A stretch of DNA of 64,000 bases from Lindgomyces ingoldianus (taxonomy: Eukaryota > Ascomycota > Dothideomycetes > Pleosporales > Lindgomycetaceae). A model generated the notes under the pieces. The model saw nothing but the letters and a program-made list of their open reading frames with translations. It was not told the DNA's origin and ran no database searches. Positions 33,150 to 45,954 of this stretch are shown here, piece by piece. The stretch spans positions 1,439,766 through 1,503,765 of the forward strand of contig NW_022985171.1 of the NCBI RefSeq assembly GCF_010093535.1, in the 5' to 3' direction. The position numbers and the translations under genes are program-made. How positions within the stretch are numbered: the first letter of the stretch is position 1; each line of letters begins with the position of its first letter.

Positions 33150-36100
33150 ACTAACTTAGTTAGTAATATAACATATTATATTTTAGAGACTTTAACACTG
33201 TTCCTACTATCTCTAGCAGACATAGACTAAATAGGTGCGTACTTTAACAACATTTTAAATATTATTACATATAAAGACAAAACTACTATCTTTATTATAT
33301 AAAAATAAAAACACTTTTTTTTTAATATTAGTAAGAAAAAATTTATATCTTTTTTTACTAAATTAGAACTTTACTGCCTCTACTACTAATTTAGACACCT
33401 TTATATAAAGAGACTCTAGAAAATGCTAACTAGCGCTAGCTACAACATTAATGCTATAGTGCTAGAAGAGATTAAGAAGTTTTACTACCTCTGCTAATTA
33501 TATAACTAGGCCTTATAAAGATTTAAGTTTATAATTAAAAATAACACTTACTTTAACTATAAAGTTATTATTAATGTTATATAAATTAATAATAAAAATG
33601 TTTTATATGTTATTAATATAAACATATTATTTTAGGCTGCTATATTCCTAAAATCTATATCTGCACAAAATACCTAAGATGCACTATGCAAATGCTAGAT
33701 TAACACTTATTAAGGACTTCTAAACTATATTATGCATAACTTTAGTATAAACTTTACTTTAGAGAATTTTTAAGCTTATACAAAAATTATAGAAGCTATA
33801 TGTAGGCAGATGCCTATAAAAGTATATTAGGTAGTTAGAAAAGTTAAGTGTGTGTATACACCTTTTTAACAAGTGTTTAACATTCTAAAGACTAAGCTAG
33901 GTAACTGTACAGATAATAAGGCTATTCTATAGATAGTAGTTAAGGCTTTAAATAACACAGCTAGCCTACATAGTCTAGTACCCACACTACTAGTCTTTAA
34001 GGCATACCTAAGAATTAACCTAGACTCTTTACTATTACTAAACATTATTACATAAGTAAGTGCTATATAAAAGGTAATAAAAATACTTTAAAAAAACTAT
34101 GTAAAAGTAAATATTAATTATATAATTAACACTTATAATAGCTTTATAACATATAAAGTTTTTAACCTCTCTATTAGCTTAAAAATTATAGCATAAAGAG
34201 AGAAGAAAGGCTAGACTAGCCTATATAAAATTAAAAGCATTAAAAAAAAAGATATTATTATTAAAAAAAAATAGCCTACTAAAGCTTTAATATACGCAGG
34301 TTAAACTATACTATAAAAAAAAATAACTTACTTATAATAAATAACCTAAATAAACTAATTTTTATATAAAAAAAATTTTTAAAAAAGAGAAAAAAAAAAT
34401 AGCTTTATAAAAATATTATAAAAGTAAAACTAAAGCTTACTATAAACTAAGCCCCTTAAAATAGCAATGCTACACTAGTGTAAAAAAAAGATATAAATAC
34501 TAAAAGAAGTAAAAAGTAAAGAAAACCTATATAAAGTCTAGACTAGGTATTTCTAACCTAAAAAAAAAAAATAATTAGGCCTTATCTATTAAGCTTTATA
34601 TAAATAGTGTAATTACTATACTTAAAAAACTATTTAAGAAATTAGACTATATAAAGATAAACACTTTAATTACTAATAGCACTTTTAAAGTTATAGTATA
34701 TAACTTAATAAAGCATAAAAGTTAGATTTTTAACCTCTGCCTTATATAAAAAGTAAAAGGTAAAATAACCTAACTATATAAAAAATTCTGCCTAGTGTTT
34801 ACTAGCTACTTAAATAAAAAGAAAGAAAAAATTCTTACTTAGTTACTAACTATCTAAAGAATAAGCTAGAGACTACTTTTAGCTATAAAAGTAAGCCTAA
34901 AAGCTATGTATAAAATATATTTTAAACTATGTAATATTACATAAGTATACATCTAATTAATAGATAAGCTTATGCGCACACTGTATATAAAGCTACTAAA
35001 GAAAATGCGCTAGAGCTTTCTACTAAATATAATACTCTAGGTTGTATAACTCTTATATAGAGCTACTAAATTAGGACTATATTAGTTTAAGACATATTAT
35101 AACTACTATAAAAAAAAGCTACGCATATACATTTTTTTATATAACCTCTACTTCTTAATTACTAATAAAGAAGAGCACACTTTTAGTATTACTAGCTTAT
35201 AAATAAATAACACTTTAAGCATTATAATAAAAAATTTTATATAAAAAAAAAAAAACAACTATAAAAAGTAAAGTTTTATATAAAAAGTAAAACTACTTTA
35301 GTAAAAAAGCAGCTTATTAAGTTTAATAGTAAAAAAATTAAACTTACACATAATATAGTAGTTCTTACTTAGAAAAAATAAGTAAGCTACCTTTATATAA
35401 TTAACTTAAAAAATAAAGATGCTATATAATAATATATTAAGTAACATGTAAAAGAGGCATATATTATATTTATATGTTAACTAGAGGTAGCATTTAACTT
35501 GTCTATTACTATATAAACTATAGACTTTTTACATAATAATATTAACACACTTAACGCATAAATCTAATAGTAGATAGATAATAGTAAGCATAGTCTTACC
35601 TTTCTACTATTATAGCTTAATTATGTAAAGCTGTTTATTTTTATAAATAAATTATTTACTAATAATAAAAACTTTAGCTTATAGCTAAAATTCTTAATTA
35701 TATTAAGTAATAAAGACTATATAAAGTAAAGTAACTACTTTAAAATACTAAGTAACATTATACACTAAAATTTTACTAAGTATAAAAGAGTAACTAAAAG
35801 TGTTTTTACTAGTAAACTATATAAAATAGTTAAAAAGTTTAATAATGTAATTACTTTTAGTATAACTTTATAGTAAATTATATAAACGCTTAAACTACTA
35901 CTAATTTTAGTAGTAATCTACATAGATTTAAGGTTTCTATATAATTACTTTATTAAGCTAAGCACTACTAGTAAAAAGTAACTTATAATTAATATTATGT
36001 TACTCTGTAAATTATATAAGAAAAGAGAAATTACTAAAATAAAGTAAATTAATAGTAAAAATAACTTAGTAAATATATATATAAAAAAAACACTAAACTA

Positions 36101-36220
36101 GGCTTTTTAATTATTAGTTCTAACTAACTACCTCTCTGTCTAGATAGAAGCATCTGTAGACTAGCTAGATCCTGTGCGCAAAGATGCTTTAAACTAACTA
36201 GACTAATAACACTTTTATAT
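33150..36220 (+). pseudogene. R3 copia pol remnant
   Basis: The plus strand, with many stops, still reads a copia-type RNase H region near 35620-36110: LFVF then LGFLIM, then KCKR, then ASELYGIVK, then YIDLR and EKQLIINI. Upstream pieces resemble the copia integrase and reverse transcriptase but are too degraded to place. RNase H at the 3' end of pol agrees with Ty1/copia order. Confidence 0.7.
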
Positions 36221-36543
36221 AAAGCTTATTTTTTTTTATTTTATTTTTTTTTTTTATATTATACACACTTATTTTTTTTATTATAAGGATCTGTTACTGT
36301 TAGCACTATATAAAAAAAAAAAAAGCTAAAGGATTATATAGCTAGACTTAAAAAGTAAAAAATAAAAAAAAAAAAAGCTATTTATATAGTATAACTAGCT
36401 TATTTTAATATATAGCATTACTAAGGTAAGTCTTAATAAATAGGGTAAAGTAAAAGCAGAATGTAATTAGATAAACTTACATAAATAAAAGAAAAATAAT
36501 ATATATAAAAGGTAACTTTTTAGACAAAAAGAAAAGTTACTAG

Positions 36544-36809
36544 TGTCTGTACACAGCAGCAGTGTTGCAGCCTAGATACAAGCAATCACGCACAAGCAGG
36601 ATCACGTATCTATGTTACATAATGCTTGTGCGCAAACCTCTGTGCGCAAACATCTAGATATCCCCCTTTTCCTCTATATAAAGGAAAAATAAGAAGTAAT
36701 TAACACTAGTTACTTAACACCCCTGTGCAATATTTACACTGTGCAAACCTCTCTGTCTTGTACGCATTTGCTAACACTAAGTGCTAGCTAGCAGAGAGTC
36801 TATTTAACA
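36544..36809 (+). repeat. R3 3' LTR
   Basis: Same length as 30635-30900. Here the inner (left) part is mutated (GTGTTGCAGCC for GCGTCGCGGCC) and the outer end is clean. Confidence 0.88.
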
Positions 36810-39800
36810 AAAAGAAATTAGTTTTAAATTATGTTATTATTTAGGGTTTTATAGTTCTAGTAGACTTAGATTTTTTTTTTATATAAAAACTATAGCTAAG
36901 GCTACTAGGCTGTAGCTTTTTTAGATATGCCTTTATGCTAGCATCTTATTAACATATTTTTACAAGGCTTTTTTTTATATTCTTATTAGAGGGCAAAGCT
37001 TGTAGGTTTATAGATTATAATTTTTTATTAGATTAATAGTGTAATTTTAAGGCTAATGTAGTAGTAGTTCTTCTAGGTCTTTTAGTATTTTAAACATATT
37101 CTTATAATCTTTATATTTAGTTAGAATGTAGCCTTCTTTTTAAGTTTAGATAACGCTAACTTATTTTACATCTTTATTTACTTTAATTTTTTATAAGAGA
37201 CTTTTTTAAGCTTTTTTTTATTATTTTTATTACCTAAGCTTTTAGCTTTTAGTAAGGAAATTTCTAAGGTTTCCTTTTTTTAGAGTAGTAACTACTACTC
37301 TATTTTGCCTGTCTATAGACTAGGCAATAGTTATTATAGCATGCTAACTAGGTTATGTGTGCATAGTCCTTAAAAGTTTCTATAGTTATAGTTTTCTAGT
37401 TAATTATAGGGTTATAAGCTCTAAGCTAGTTATAGCCTAGGATTGCATTATACTTACCTTCTAGCTTAAGTATGTTTATAAACCTCTAGTCTTTTATGTT
37501 AGAGGTTTTAAAGTTCTTTTTATAAGTTTCTAGGTTAATCTATCCTCTGCTATATTTAATTAATAATGCGTTAGTAAGGGTTACCTTAAATAGGTTTTTT
37601 TTTATATAAAATAGTATACTTTATTTATCTACCTAATCTTTATCTATAGCAGTAAAGGTACATCTGCTGTCTATAAGAGCTAGTCTAGGCTATTCTTTGT
37701 ACGTAAAGGTGGTTGTTAGGCTGTGTTCTGCTCCTTGTCTTACTGTAATTACTGCTGCTATGTTGTGTTTAACTTCTTTATTAAAAAGAGAGTATAGGTT
37801 AATGTCTTATAAGTTATTATTAAACTTATTTTTCTTTTTTTTATAGATTTAATGTTCTTAATTATAGCAGTTAGCTGCTTTGCATTTATAATTTTTAATT
37901 AGGTAATGTAATGTTAGATAGTCTTCCTTTCTTACTGCTTTTTACTAGAAGTAGTAGAATTAGCAGTTGTCTTATTCTTTGCATGCTGCCTATCCCTCTT
38001 GCTTATGTAAAGGAGCTGTTTAGCAGGTGTAGCAGTTTGTAGTTTTGCAGGCTAAGGCTGTTCCTTACTATAGGCATCTATTATAGTTTTTCTTCTATGT
38101 AGGCTACTAGCTTGTTTTGTGCTTATTATTCTAATGTCTAAGGCAATACTGTTGTGTGCATTAGTACTAAGGGTATAGACAATTGTTAGGTCTATGTAAC
38201 ATGTTAAGAGGACTCTTCTAGGTCTACTAAGAGTATTCCTGCATTTATACTATCTAAACAGAGTGTTCTTTTTATTAGTAATTATTAGTGCTATAGGTTT
38301 TGTTTTTATAGAGTGCGCACTAACTGTAGCTCTGTTGCATTACTAAAGCCTTTTTACTAATTATAAGGCTTAAAAGTAGTGTCTTAGGCTTCCTAGGTAC
38401 TAGCTTTAGGACTTTAAACCTAGCAGGTCTGCTTAGTCTTTCTAGTTTTAAATCTTAGATTTTTGTAAAAAACTGCTATTATTTTTATTTATTTATAATG
38501 TTATATTTAACTTTAGCTATACGTTGTATAATGTTAAATGTAAGGTAGTTGTTGCTAATATTTATTTAGTAAAGCATAATTATGTAATAACTTAGGTAGT
38601 TATGTTGTAGACTACATTTCTAGCATTTACATTTCTAAAACTATTAGGAAAGCTCTTTTACTAAAGTGCTAAAAGTTTAGTCTTAAAAAAGGAACTATTT
38701 TTTTTTAAACATTTATAATGTATTTTTAGATCTAAGTCTCTTCTCTGTATCTTTTAAAAATTATAAGGTCCTGTAACACTATATTAAGGCTACTAAAGTT
38801 TTAAATAACTACTTTCTAATAAGCTTTAGAATAGTTATTTAAAAAATAGTTACCTTTATATTACTAGTAAAGTCTATTGTCTAATCTTTCTAATATTTCC
38901 TTATTTATAAGGCTGTATTTAGCAGTAATAGCTTTTATTATTATAGTAGTATTTTTATTCTCCCTCTTCTAGGAGTCTAGGTAGTTTTAGCAGAAATATC
39001 TTACTTTTTTATAGTTTAAGCAGGCCTTGTTCTTTAGCTACTTTTGTTATTTCTTTATTAAGGGCAGCTTATTGCGTCCTAGAACTTAGCTCTTCTTAAG
39101 GGGGGGGCTTTGTGTATGCTTTACATAACTAAGGTCTATTAGTTTTTTATTATATTATAAAAGCTTCTTTTTCTTAGAAATAAACTTTAGTCTTTAGAAA
39201 GTTCTTTTTTATTTTTTTTCTCTTTTACACTTTTTATAATAGTTGTTATAAGTTGTTGCTTATATAATAAAGTTTTTAAAAGTAGTTAGTTTTTTATTAT
39301 GTATAAATTTGTCTTTTACTATTTTACTTAGTCTGTTATAAAACATGCAGCAGAGAGCCTTCTAGTCTGTCTATCTACAGATAGCTAGTTGTTCTCTAAA
39401 ACGTGCTGCATAATTCTAGACTAGGCTAGTTTCTTATTTTATAGTGTTTAGCTTATTAGCTATAATTTTTTTTATTAAAAGTTCTATAAATAGCTGTTAG
39501 AGCTTTTTTAAAATTTTTAATATTACTAAATATTTTTTTAGTTTTAGAGGTAAGTGCTTTACTATTTGCCCTAAAGTTTATCTAATTATCTATGTAGAGT
39601 TAGAACTAAATTACAGGGGGGCCTTTTAAGTGTAATCCTATCTAAGATATTATTTCTACATTAGTTTAAAATGCTTCTTTATTATATTACATATAAAGAT
39701 AACATCTTATAAAGAATAGTTAAAGGTCTTTTAATAATTTTTTAAAAGGCTTTAAAAGAGCTAGTCTTAAAGTTTTTTTAGCTATAATGCTTACTTTTTT

Positions 39801-40143
39801 AGTTAAGATATTCTAGATCTTTACTAGCTCTACTTATAGTTTATATATTTAATAGGCTTAGTTAGTAGCTTTCTAGAGGCTTATAGGTCTAAGGGGTATT
39901 TATAATTCTGCTGCTTTTTAGCAGAGGTTAGTAATTTTTTACTTAAGTTTTAGTAGTTTACTAACTTTATTACTAATTTACTAGAGTTTTTTAATGTTGT
40001 TTTAGATTAAGTTAATTTATTTTGCTAGAACAGCTTTACTTTAAGTAGAAACTTTTATAGATTCTAATAGCGCAGCGTAGGCTATATTAGAATCTAAGTT
40101 ATGTTATAAAGTATTTATACTTTTTAAAAAAGGTAGTGTTTAA
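36810..40143 (-). pseudogene. R2 gag and protease remnant
   Basis: The minus strand between the R3 insertion and the 5' LTR of R2. A protease-like segment ALIDSRCTFTAIDKD (family DSG changed to DSR) lies near 37635-37690. Further upstream are basic and charged pieces of a gag protein with many stops. The only clear domain is the protease. Confidence 0.6.
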
Positions 40144-40739
40144 TGTTATAATTCTTACTTTAAGAAGCACTTAGGTCTTATAATATTTCTAAGGGGGAAG
40201 TAGGACAGGAAGTAGGGGCTAACTAGTAGGGTGTACAGTCCTATGTACAGGCTATTAGGCTAGTGGAGGCTTATTTAGAATAACTAGATTGTGGTTTGCC
40301 CTATGTGCAGCAGTAGAGAGGCTAGGGTTAAACAGTCCTTATTAGATAGAGTTAGAGGTATATATAGTGCAAAATATATAAATAGTATTTATAGCTTTTT
40401 AAAAAGCTAAATGCTACTTAGTTTATGTAATAAATAAACTAAATGTTAAACACACCTTCTAAAGGTTGTTTAATGTAGAAACTATATACATGTGCTAGGG
40501 CGCTAAGGGGAGCTGGCGGGAGCTTAGGGGAGCCTGCTAAGAGGGGCTCCTATAAGCTCCCTCTAGCTCCCTAGACTCGCGGCCTGTCTCCTTATTAGAT
40601 GACGCATTCTTCCATAATTTTGGGCAGCCGTGCTGCCTCTGTGTCCTCTAATTGGTCTGTAAGCGAGCCTTGTCCCAATTCAGCTAGATTGTGGAGCACT
40701 GCGGGTGGAGTTACGCTGGTCCAACCGTAGACCGTAACA
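40144..40739 (-). repeat. R2 LTR, right copy (5' LTR in element orientation)
   Basis: Left end mutated (TGTTATAATTCTTAC), right end clean (CCGTAGACCGTAACA). Same 596-bp length as the left copy. Confidence 0.88.
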
Positions 40740-41484
40740 AGTATTCCTTTGCACTGCTAGCAGTATCCTCTACACCTAACGCTATGCGCGCCTGTTCTAA
40801 TAGTAATCTGTATAGCTGTCTAGCCTGTTAATTATTAAGACCTTTGTTTATTGCTATCTGTGCAGGTTTTAATCTTAAGCGTGCGTTTAGTGTGGTAGCA
40901 TTTAGGCGTTGTTAGGGGTGCCTTAAAGGTCTCTTGCTATTAGAGTAGCAGGGGTGATTTAAGGCATTATTAGGGGTGATTTAGTAGTTAGGGGTTAGAG
41001 TTACCTAGCAGTGTTTTAGTAGATTAGCTGCTTAAGCTGTGCTTGTAATTAAGCATAGATATACTGCTAGAGGTTAACTCTAAATTAGGTGGGTCTAGCT
41101 TTAGGTTCTGCAGACGCAGGTTTAGCTGTTAACAGGGTAGTAGTTAGTAGTTAGAAGTTAGTAGTTAAAAGTTAGGCATTAGCAGTTATCTCTAATTCTA
41201 ATAAGTTATTAGTAGTCTTTAAGTTTCTACCTTAGCGCATTTTTTACAACTTTTCTAAAGGTAATCTTAATTACATAAGAATAGAAAGTTCTAAACTTAA
41301 AGGCTTTAGTTAACTAAAGGTTAATAGAATCTAGTTTATAGACTAAATAGTTTAATATAATAGTGTGTAAGTATTATAACCTAAACTAAATTAGACGCGT
41401 CTTAAAGCTTAAACATAGTTAAATAAATAATTAGTGTAATATTATATAAGGCTGTTACTAGCAAAAGCAAGTTTTCTAATATAA

Positions 41485-41791
41485 TATAACAGCGCAGGCA
41501 AGACAATAGGTCTAAATGCAGTAGGAATCCACTTAGAGGCATATAGAAGTGCGTGGGGACTCTGAATCTAGGAATGCTATTAACACCTATAGGCCTTGTA
41601 CAAAAGGATATTAGAAAACTACTAAGCTAGCTATAGGGGCAAGGTGCGACTAAATACATGAGGGAATAGGGGTAACAGTAGGGGGCTAGGCAGAGTTAAG
41701 TCAGGGTCGAGCTAGGGTCGGAGCCGATACAGAGACCCTTCGGATAGGTTCCGGGCGACCCGAGATGGAACGATTCATGAGAATCGTTACA
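41485..41791 (-). repeat. R1a LTR, right copy (5' LTR in element orientation)
   Basis: It starts TATAACAGCG (TGTAACAGCG mutated) and ends GAATCGTTACA. Its last 110 bp keep CpG sites (GTCGGAGCCGATAC, CGACCCGAGATGG) that are lost in the partner. Confidence 0.88.
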
Positions 41792-42901
41792 ATAGTAGTT
41801 AAAGCACTTTAATAAGTATATAAAAAAAAAGTTATACGCGCTTATTAGCTTTTTATTATTAATAGCTATAAAAGCTATAACTTACTTAATTTTTAGTAGT
41901 ACTATAAAAAAAAATTTATTACTATTTATATACTTTTACACTTATTACACTTCTTATAGCTTTTTAATATAAGTTATTTTACTTTTTTAAAAAAAGTGTA
42001 TAAGCGCTAAGCTAAAGATTTTATATATAACTAAATTACTTATATTATAAAACTTAAGTTCTTACTATGCTTTATACACACTTATAATATAGTAATTACT
42101 TTTAGTAATATTTAAAACGAGTTTTAAAGCGCTAGTTTAGTTTTATTTAACTTAAAATAAGTTAAAATAGCTTTTAATATTTAGTTATATACTTTATTAC
42201 TACTACTAGTTATTAATAATAAGCTCTAGTAGTTATAAACTCTAAGTAATACTTTTAAATTTAAGTTATAATTAATGCTTATAAAAGTAAAAATTTAAAA
42301 GTATATAAATAGCTTACTAATATCTATAGTAAAGGCCTTTAAAAAAGTTTTTAAAAAAGTAGTAATTATTATACATAAGCTAGTGTTAGTATAAAAGAAA
42401 ATTTATAAAGCTTTAAGTAGTAAATAAGGCTACTATGTAATATAAATTATATAAAAAAAAGTAAATTTAGGTAAAAAAGACCTTAATAGTTAAAAATAAG
42501 GCTTATTTAACTACTTTAAAGAAGTTTAAAGTATGTAGTAATAAGAAAAAGCTAAAAATATAAGTGCGCACTAAAAAAAGTAAGCTAAGTTAAAAGCAAT
42601 ATAAGTAGTGTAATTAAACTAGGCATAACTTACATATATATAAGTAAGTAGTAAAAGTAGACTTTAAATAATATCTTATGTTATATTACTTTATATAAGG
42701 CTAAAGTAGGCTGTTTTGCGCTAGAATAGAGTGGTTTTAGCAGGGGCTTAGCAAAAGTAGCCGGCTAACCTGTGTAGCCAGCCAACCTGTTAGGTACGTT
42801 ATAAAAAAGCTTTTTATAAATTTTTTAAAGTAATTTAAAGCTAGTTTAGCTTTATAAAAAAAAATTAAAGCTGAGTATAGTATTTAAAATAATAATATAT
42901 A

Positions 42902-44864
42902 TGTAACAGCATAGGCAAGACAATAGGTCTGAATGCGGTGGGAATCTACTTAGAGGCATATAGGAGTGCGTGGGGACTTAGAACCTAGGAATGCCATTAA
43001 CACCTATAGGCCTTGTATAAAGAATATTAGAAAACTACTAAGCTAGCTACAGGGGCAAGGTGCAACTAAATACATAAGGGAATAGAGGTAACAGCAGAGA
43101 GCTAGGCAGAGTTAGGGCTAGGTTAAGGTTAGGGCTAATACAGGGGCCTTCTAGAGGTTCTAGGCAACTTAAGATAGAACAATTTATAAGAATTATTACA
43201 CTACTCCCCCCTTTATAGACTAATAGTCCTTATTAGTAGTAATTATAGTATAAAGTATTGCTGTTATGTCCTCTGCCTTCTTAAACTAAAACTAGTCTAA
43301 TTTAGCTAGGTTTCCTTACTAAGTATTCCTCTGCACTGCTAGCAGTGTCTAAACTAAACGCTATGCTTGCGCGCCCGCTCTAATATTAATCTATATAGAT
43401 GTCTAGCTAATTGTTCCTTGCTATCTATGCAGTTATTAGTCTTAGGCGTGCGTTTAGTAAGAAGACATTTAGGTATTATTAGAGGTGCCTAAAAGATCTC
43501 TTGCTACTAGAGTGTTACAATCTTTACTTTAGAGAAATGGTGTCCCAAGTACACTAGGCCTAAGGGAGAGAGTTAGGGGATTAGAGGGGAGAGAACTTAG
43601 TCTTAGACGGGTGTACAGTCCGCCGAGGCGTAGTTATTAGGACTAGAAGGTGCGGATGACTGTAGTTTGCCCTTTAACAGCAGTATAAGGTGCTTAGGTT
43701 AAACAATTCCTAGATAGGAATAAGATAGAGGTATATATAGTACAAGATATATAATTAGATTGCTTCTTATTAAAAAGTAGTAATGCTACTTAGTCTATGT
43801 AATAATAAACTAAACTTTAATTACAACTTCTAAATGTAGTTAGGATCCTAAACTATATACATAGGGTTGCATGCTCTGCATGTCTTGCATGCTTAGACCT
43901 TTATAGCGCGCATGGCATGCATAGCATGCAAACGCGCTTAGCTTATTAGACAACGCACTCGGCTGTACATTGGTCTAGAAGCTCTGTCCATTCCTTGTCC
44001 GTTAGGTCACGTGACTTGTCGGATGGGAAGACAGGGAGGCTCCATCCTTGTTTGTCTAAACAGTGGGGCACAGAGGGTTAGCAGCTTACAGCCTAATTGT
44101 AGGTTGTAACATAGAGTAGCAGTAGTGATTTAAGGCATTATTAGAGGTAATTTAGTAGTTAATTAAGGTCTATTAGGACCTGTTGCTATGCATTAACTCT
44201 AAATTAGGTAGGGTATAGCTTAGCTAGAGCGTATTTAACTCTAGAGTTAGAGGGTGGTTAGTTAGACATTAGCAGTTGCCTCTAATTCTAATAAGTTATT
44301 AGTAGTCTCTAGGTTTCTACCTTAGCGCATTCTTTATAACTTTTCTAAAGGCAATTTTAATTATAAGGGATAGAAAGTTCTAAACCTAAAGGCTTTAGTT
44401 AATAGAAGGTCTCTAAGATCTTATTTATAAACTAAATAGTTTAATATAATAGTGTGTAAGTATTATAACCTTAACTAAATTAAACACGTCTTAGAGCTTA
44501 GACATAGTTAAATAAATAATTAGTGTAATATTATAATAAAGCTGTTACTAGCAAAAGCAAGTTTTCTAATATAATGTAACAGCATAGGCAAGACAATAGG
44601 TCTAAATGCGGTAGGAATCTACTTAGAGGCATATAGAAGTGCGTAGGGACTTAACAACCTAGGAATCCTATTAACACCTATAGGCCTTGTACAAAGGATA
44701 TTAGAAAACTACTAAGCTAGCTAAGAGAAGAGGTGCAACTAAATACTTAGGTGAATAGAGGTAACTGCAGGGGACAGGGTTGAGTTATAGTCAGGGCTGA
44801 TACAGGGACTCTTCGGATAGGTTCTAAGCGACCCGAGATGGAACGAATCATGAGAATCGTTACA
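42902..44864 (-). mobile_element. Non-autonomous LTR element R1b with a solo LTR inside
   Basis: LTRs 42902-43200 (299 bp) and 44575-44864 (290 bp) of the R1 family. Internal DNA matches R1a and R1c and is interrupted by the solo LTR at 43513. Unlike the other copies it has no matching target duplication (ATATA on the left, CATAA on the right). It lies within element D. Confidence 0.8.
43513..44111. mobile_element. 599-bp solo LTR related to R2
   Basis: It starts TGTTACAATCTTTAC and ends GTTGTAACA, with target duplication TAGAG (43508-43512 and 44112-44116). The empty site reads TATTAGAGTAGC in R1a near 40942. Ends and some internal blocks match the R2 LTR, but much of the body differs. Around 43865-43935 it has many GCATGC palindromes and keeps CpG. 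Confidence 0.85.
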
Positions 44865-44909
44865 CATAATATATCTAAGTAGTAGAATAGCTAGATAAAG
44901 CATGTAAGA

Positions 44910-44954
44910 ATAAGGCTTATAAAAATAAAGCCTATAAAGATAAAGCCTATAAAG
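44910..44954. repeat. 15-bp tandem repeat x3
   Basis: Three adjacent 15-bp units close to ATAAAGCCTATAAAG, within the interior of element D. Confidence 0.75.
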
Positions 44955-45237
44955 TAGTAACATGCTAAAATAACTATGTTTTTAATTAAGATAAAAATTA
45001 GAACATTATAATAAGTAAAAAAATAAAGTAGATAGCATAGTTCCTAAATTTATTAAAAGATTACTAATAAAATAAGCACTAACAGCATTCTCTATATTAA
45101 TCTCTAAACATAAGCTCTCTAGCCCTTAGCAACCTGCCTTTAACTGCCTAAAACTACTAAAAATCTTATATAACTACTGTAAACAGTTAGTACAACAGCC
45201 TTATGTATAGTATAGTATACTAAGTAGGTGCCCTATA

Positions 45238-45528
45238 TGTAACGACTCTCATGAATTGTTCCATCTCGGGTCGCTCGGAACCTATCCGAAGGGTCCCCGT
45301 ATCGGCCCCGACCATGACTTATCCCTGTCCTCTGCTGTTACCTCTATTTCCCTATGTATTTAGTTGCACCTCTTCCCTATAGCTAGCTTAGTAGTTTTCT
45401 AATATCCTTTATACAAGGCCTATAGGTGTTAATAGAATTCCTAGGTTATTAAGTCCCTACGCGCTCCTATATGCCTCTGAGTGGATTCCTACCGCATTTA
45501 GACCCATTGTCTTGCCTGCGCTGTTACA
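45238..45528 (+). mobile_element. Solo LTR R1d, inverted relative to R1a
   Basis: 291 bp. It starts TGTAACGACTCTCATGAATTG and ends GCGCTGTTACA, with target duplication CTATA (45233-45237 and 45529-45533). It is relatively clean (several CpG sites kept), as expected of a solo LTR without an adjoining internal region. It sits in element D. Confidence 0.88.
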
Positions 45529-45954
45529 CTATACGTACGTACGTGACTAAAATAAGTGTACTGCACTACTGTACTATCAGGTGTACTAACAGTTAGACAC
45601 ACTAATTAGCTTGTAAAAGTTATCTAGCATGTTAGTTATTTATTATCTTTTAAAAGACTCTATACATAGCTATAGTATATTGCTTTAAAAGTGTTATGTT
45701 TTATTTAAAAGCCTAGAGTATAAGCTGTATCTAATATTCTTTTAGCACGTTTAAGTAGTGTTGTTAGGAATGCATTAGTGTAGGAAGAGTAGTTTAGTAG
45801 AGTATTAGTAAAAGTAAACAACTTAGGTGTGTAAGCAACTTGCCTGTAGAGTACGTTAATTTAAGTAGCTTACTTTACTAACTAGTAGGTTAAGTATTAT
45901 AGGTTAGTTTATATAGCCTAAGTTATTCTTAATGTTATTTTTAAGTCCTTAGTA

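Larger units (their letters stand above)
30635..36809 (+). mobile_element. Ty1/copia-type LTR retrotransposon R3 nested in R2
   Basis: LTRs of 266 bp each (30635-30900 and 36544-36809) and target duplication AAAAG (30630-30634 and 36810-36814). It is 6,175 bp with no further insertion found. A purine tract (ACAAAAAGAAAAG) shortly precedes the right LTR, giving plus orientation. It splits the gypsy pol region of R2. Confidence 0.88.
26873..40739 (-). mobile_element. Ty3/gypsy-type LTR retrotransposon R2 (with copia R3 nested inside)
   Basis: LTRs of 596 bp each (26873-27468 and 40144-40739) and target duplication AGTAT (26868-26872 and 40740-40744). The uninterrupted target is seen in R1b near 43318. 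R2's own length without R3 is about 7.7 kb, normal for gypsy elements. The minus-strand polypurine tract GGGAGAGGGGGC lies next to the 26873-27468 LTR, which agrees with reverse transcriptase and integrase reading on the minus strand. It is inserted in the internal region of R1a. Confidence 0.88.
26440..41791 (-). mobile_element. Non-autonomous LTR element R1a (with R2 nested inside)
   Basis: Two LTRs of 307 bp each (26440-26746 and 41485-41791) with a perfect 5-bp target duplication ATAGT (26435-26439 and 41792-41796). Without the nested R2 the element is about 1.48 kb, and its internal DNA (26747-26872 and 40745-41484) has no coding capacity that I can see. A purine tract GAGGGGGGGGTAG abuts the 26440-26746 LTR on the minus strand, which sets the orientation as minus. 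It is mobilised, presumably, by another element's proteins. Confidence 0.85.
25585..42799 (+). mobile_element. Pogo-like copy C, split by LTR elements
   Basis: The left end at 25585 (ACGTACCTAACAGG) and right end at 42799 (CCTGTTAGGTACGT) are flanked by TA (25583-25584 and 42800-42801). Its own DNA is 25585-26439 plus 41797-42799, about 1,858 bp, which aligns along its length with copy A. The break point is bounded by ATAGT on both sides. Confidence 0.85.
25132..45856 (+). mobile_element. Second-family pogo-like element D, host of the nested stack
   Basis: The left end is ACGTACTCTATAGGCAAG. The right end is its inverse (CTTGCCTGTAGAGTACGT), with TA duplications at 25130-25131 and 45857-45858. 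About 1.25 kb belongs to D itself (25132-25584, about 42802-42901, 44865-45237, 45534-45856). The rest is inserted elements. The IANIANS-like transposase motif recurs near 25455-25480, so this is a related family with different ends. Confidence 0.7.

Noticed and set aside
27600..40100. Possibility of an active retrotransposon
   Set aside because: The pol and gag frames of R2 and R3 contain stops every few codons, so none can be translated.
21820..45856. Short AT-rich regular repeats as a CRISPR array or centromere
   Set aside because: All regular structure is explained by nested transposons; no spaced direct repeats occur, and a centromere cannot be argued from sequence alone.
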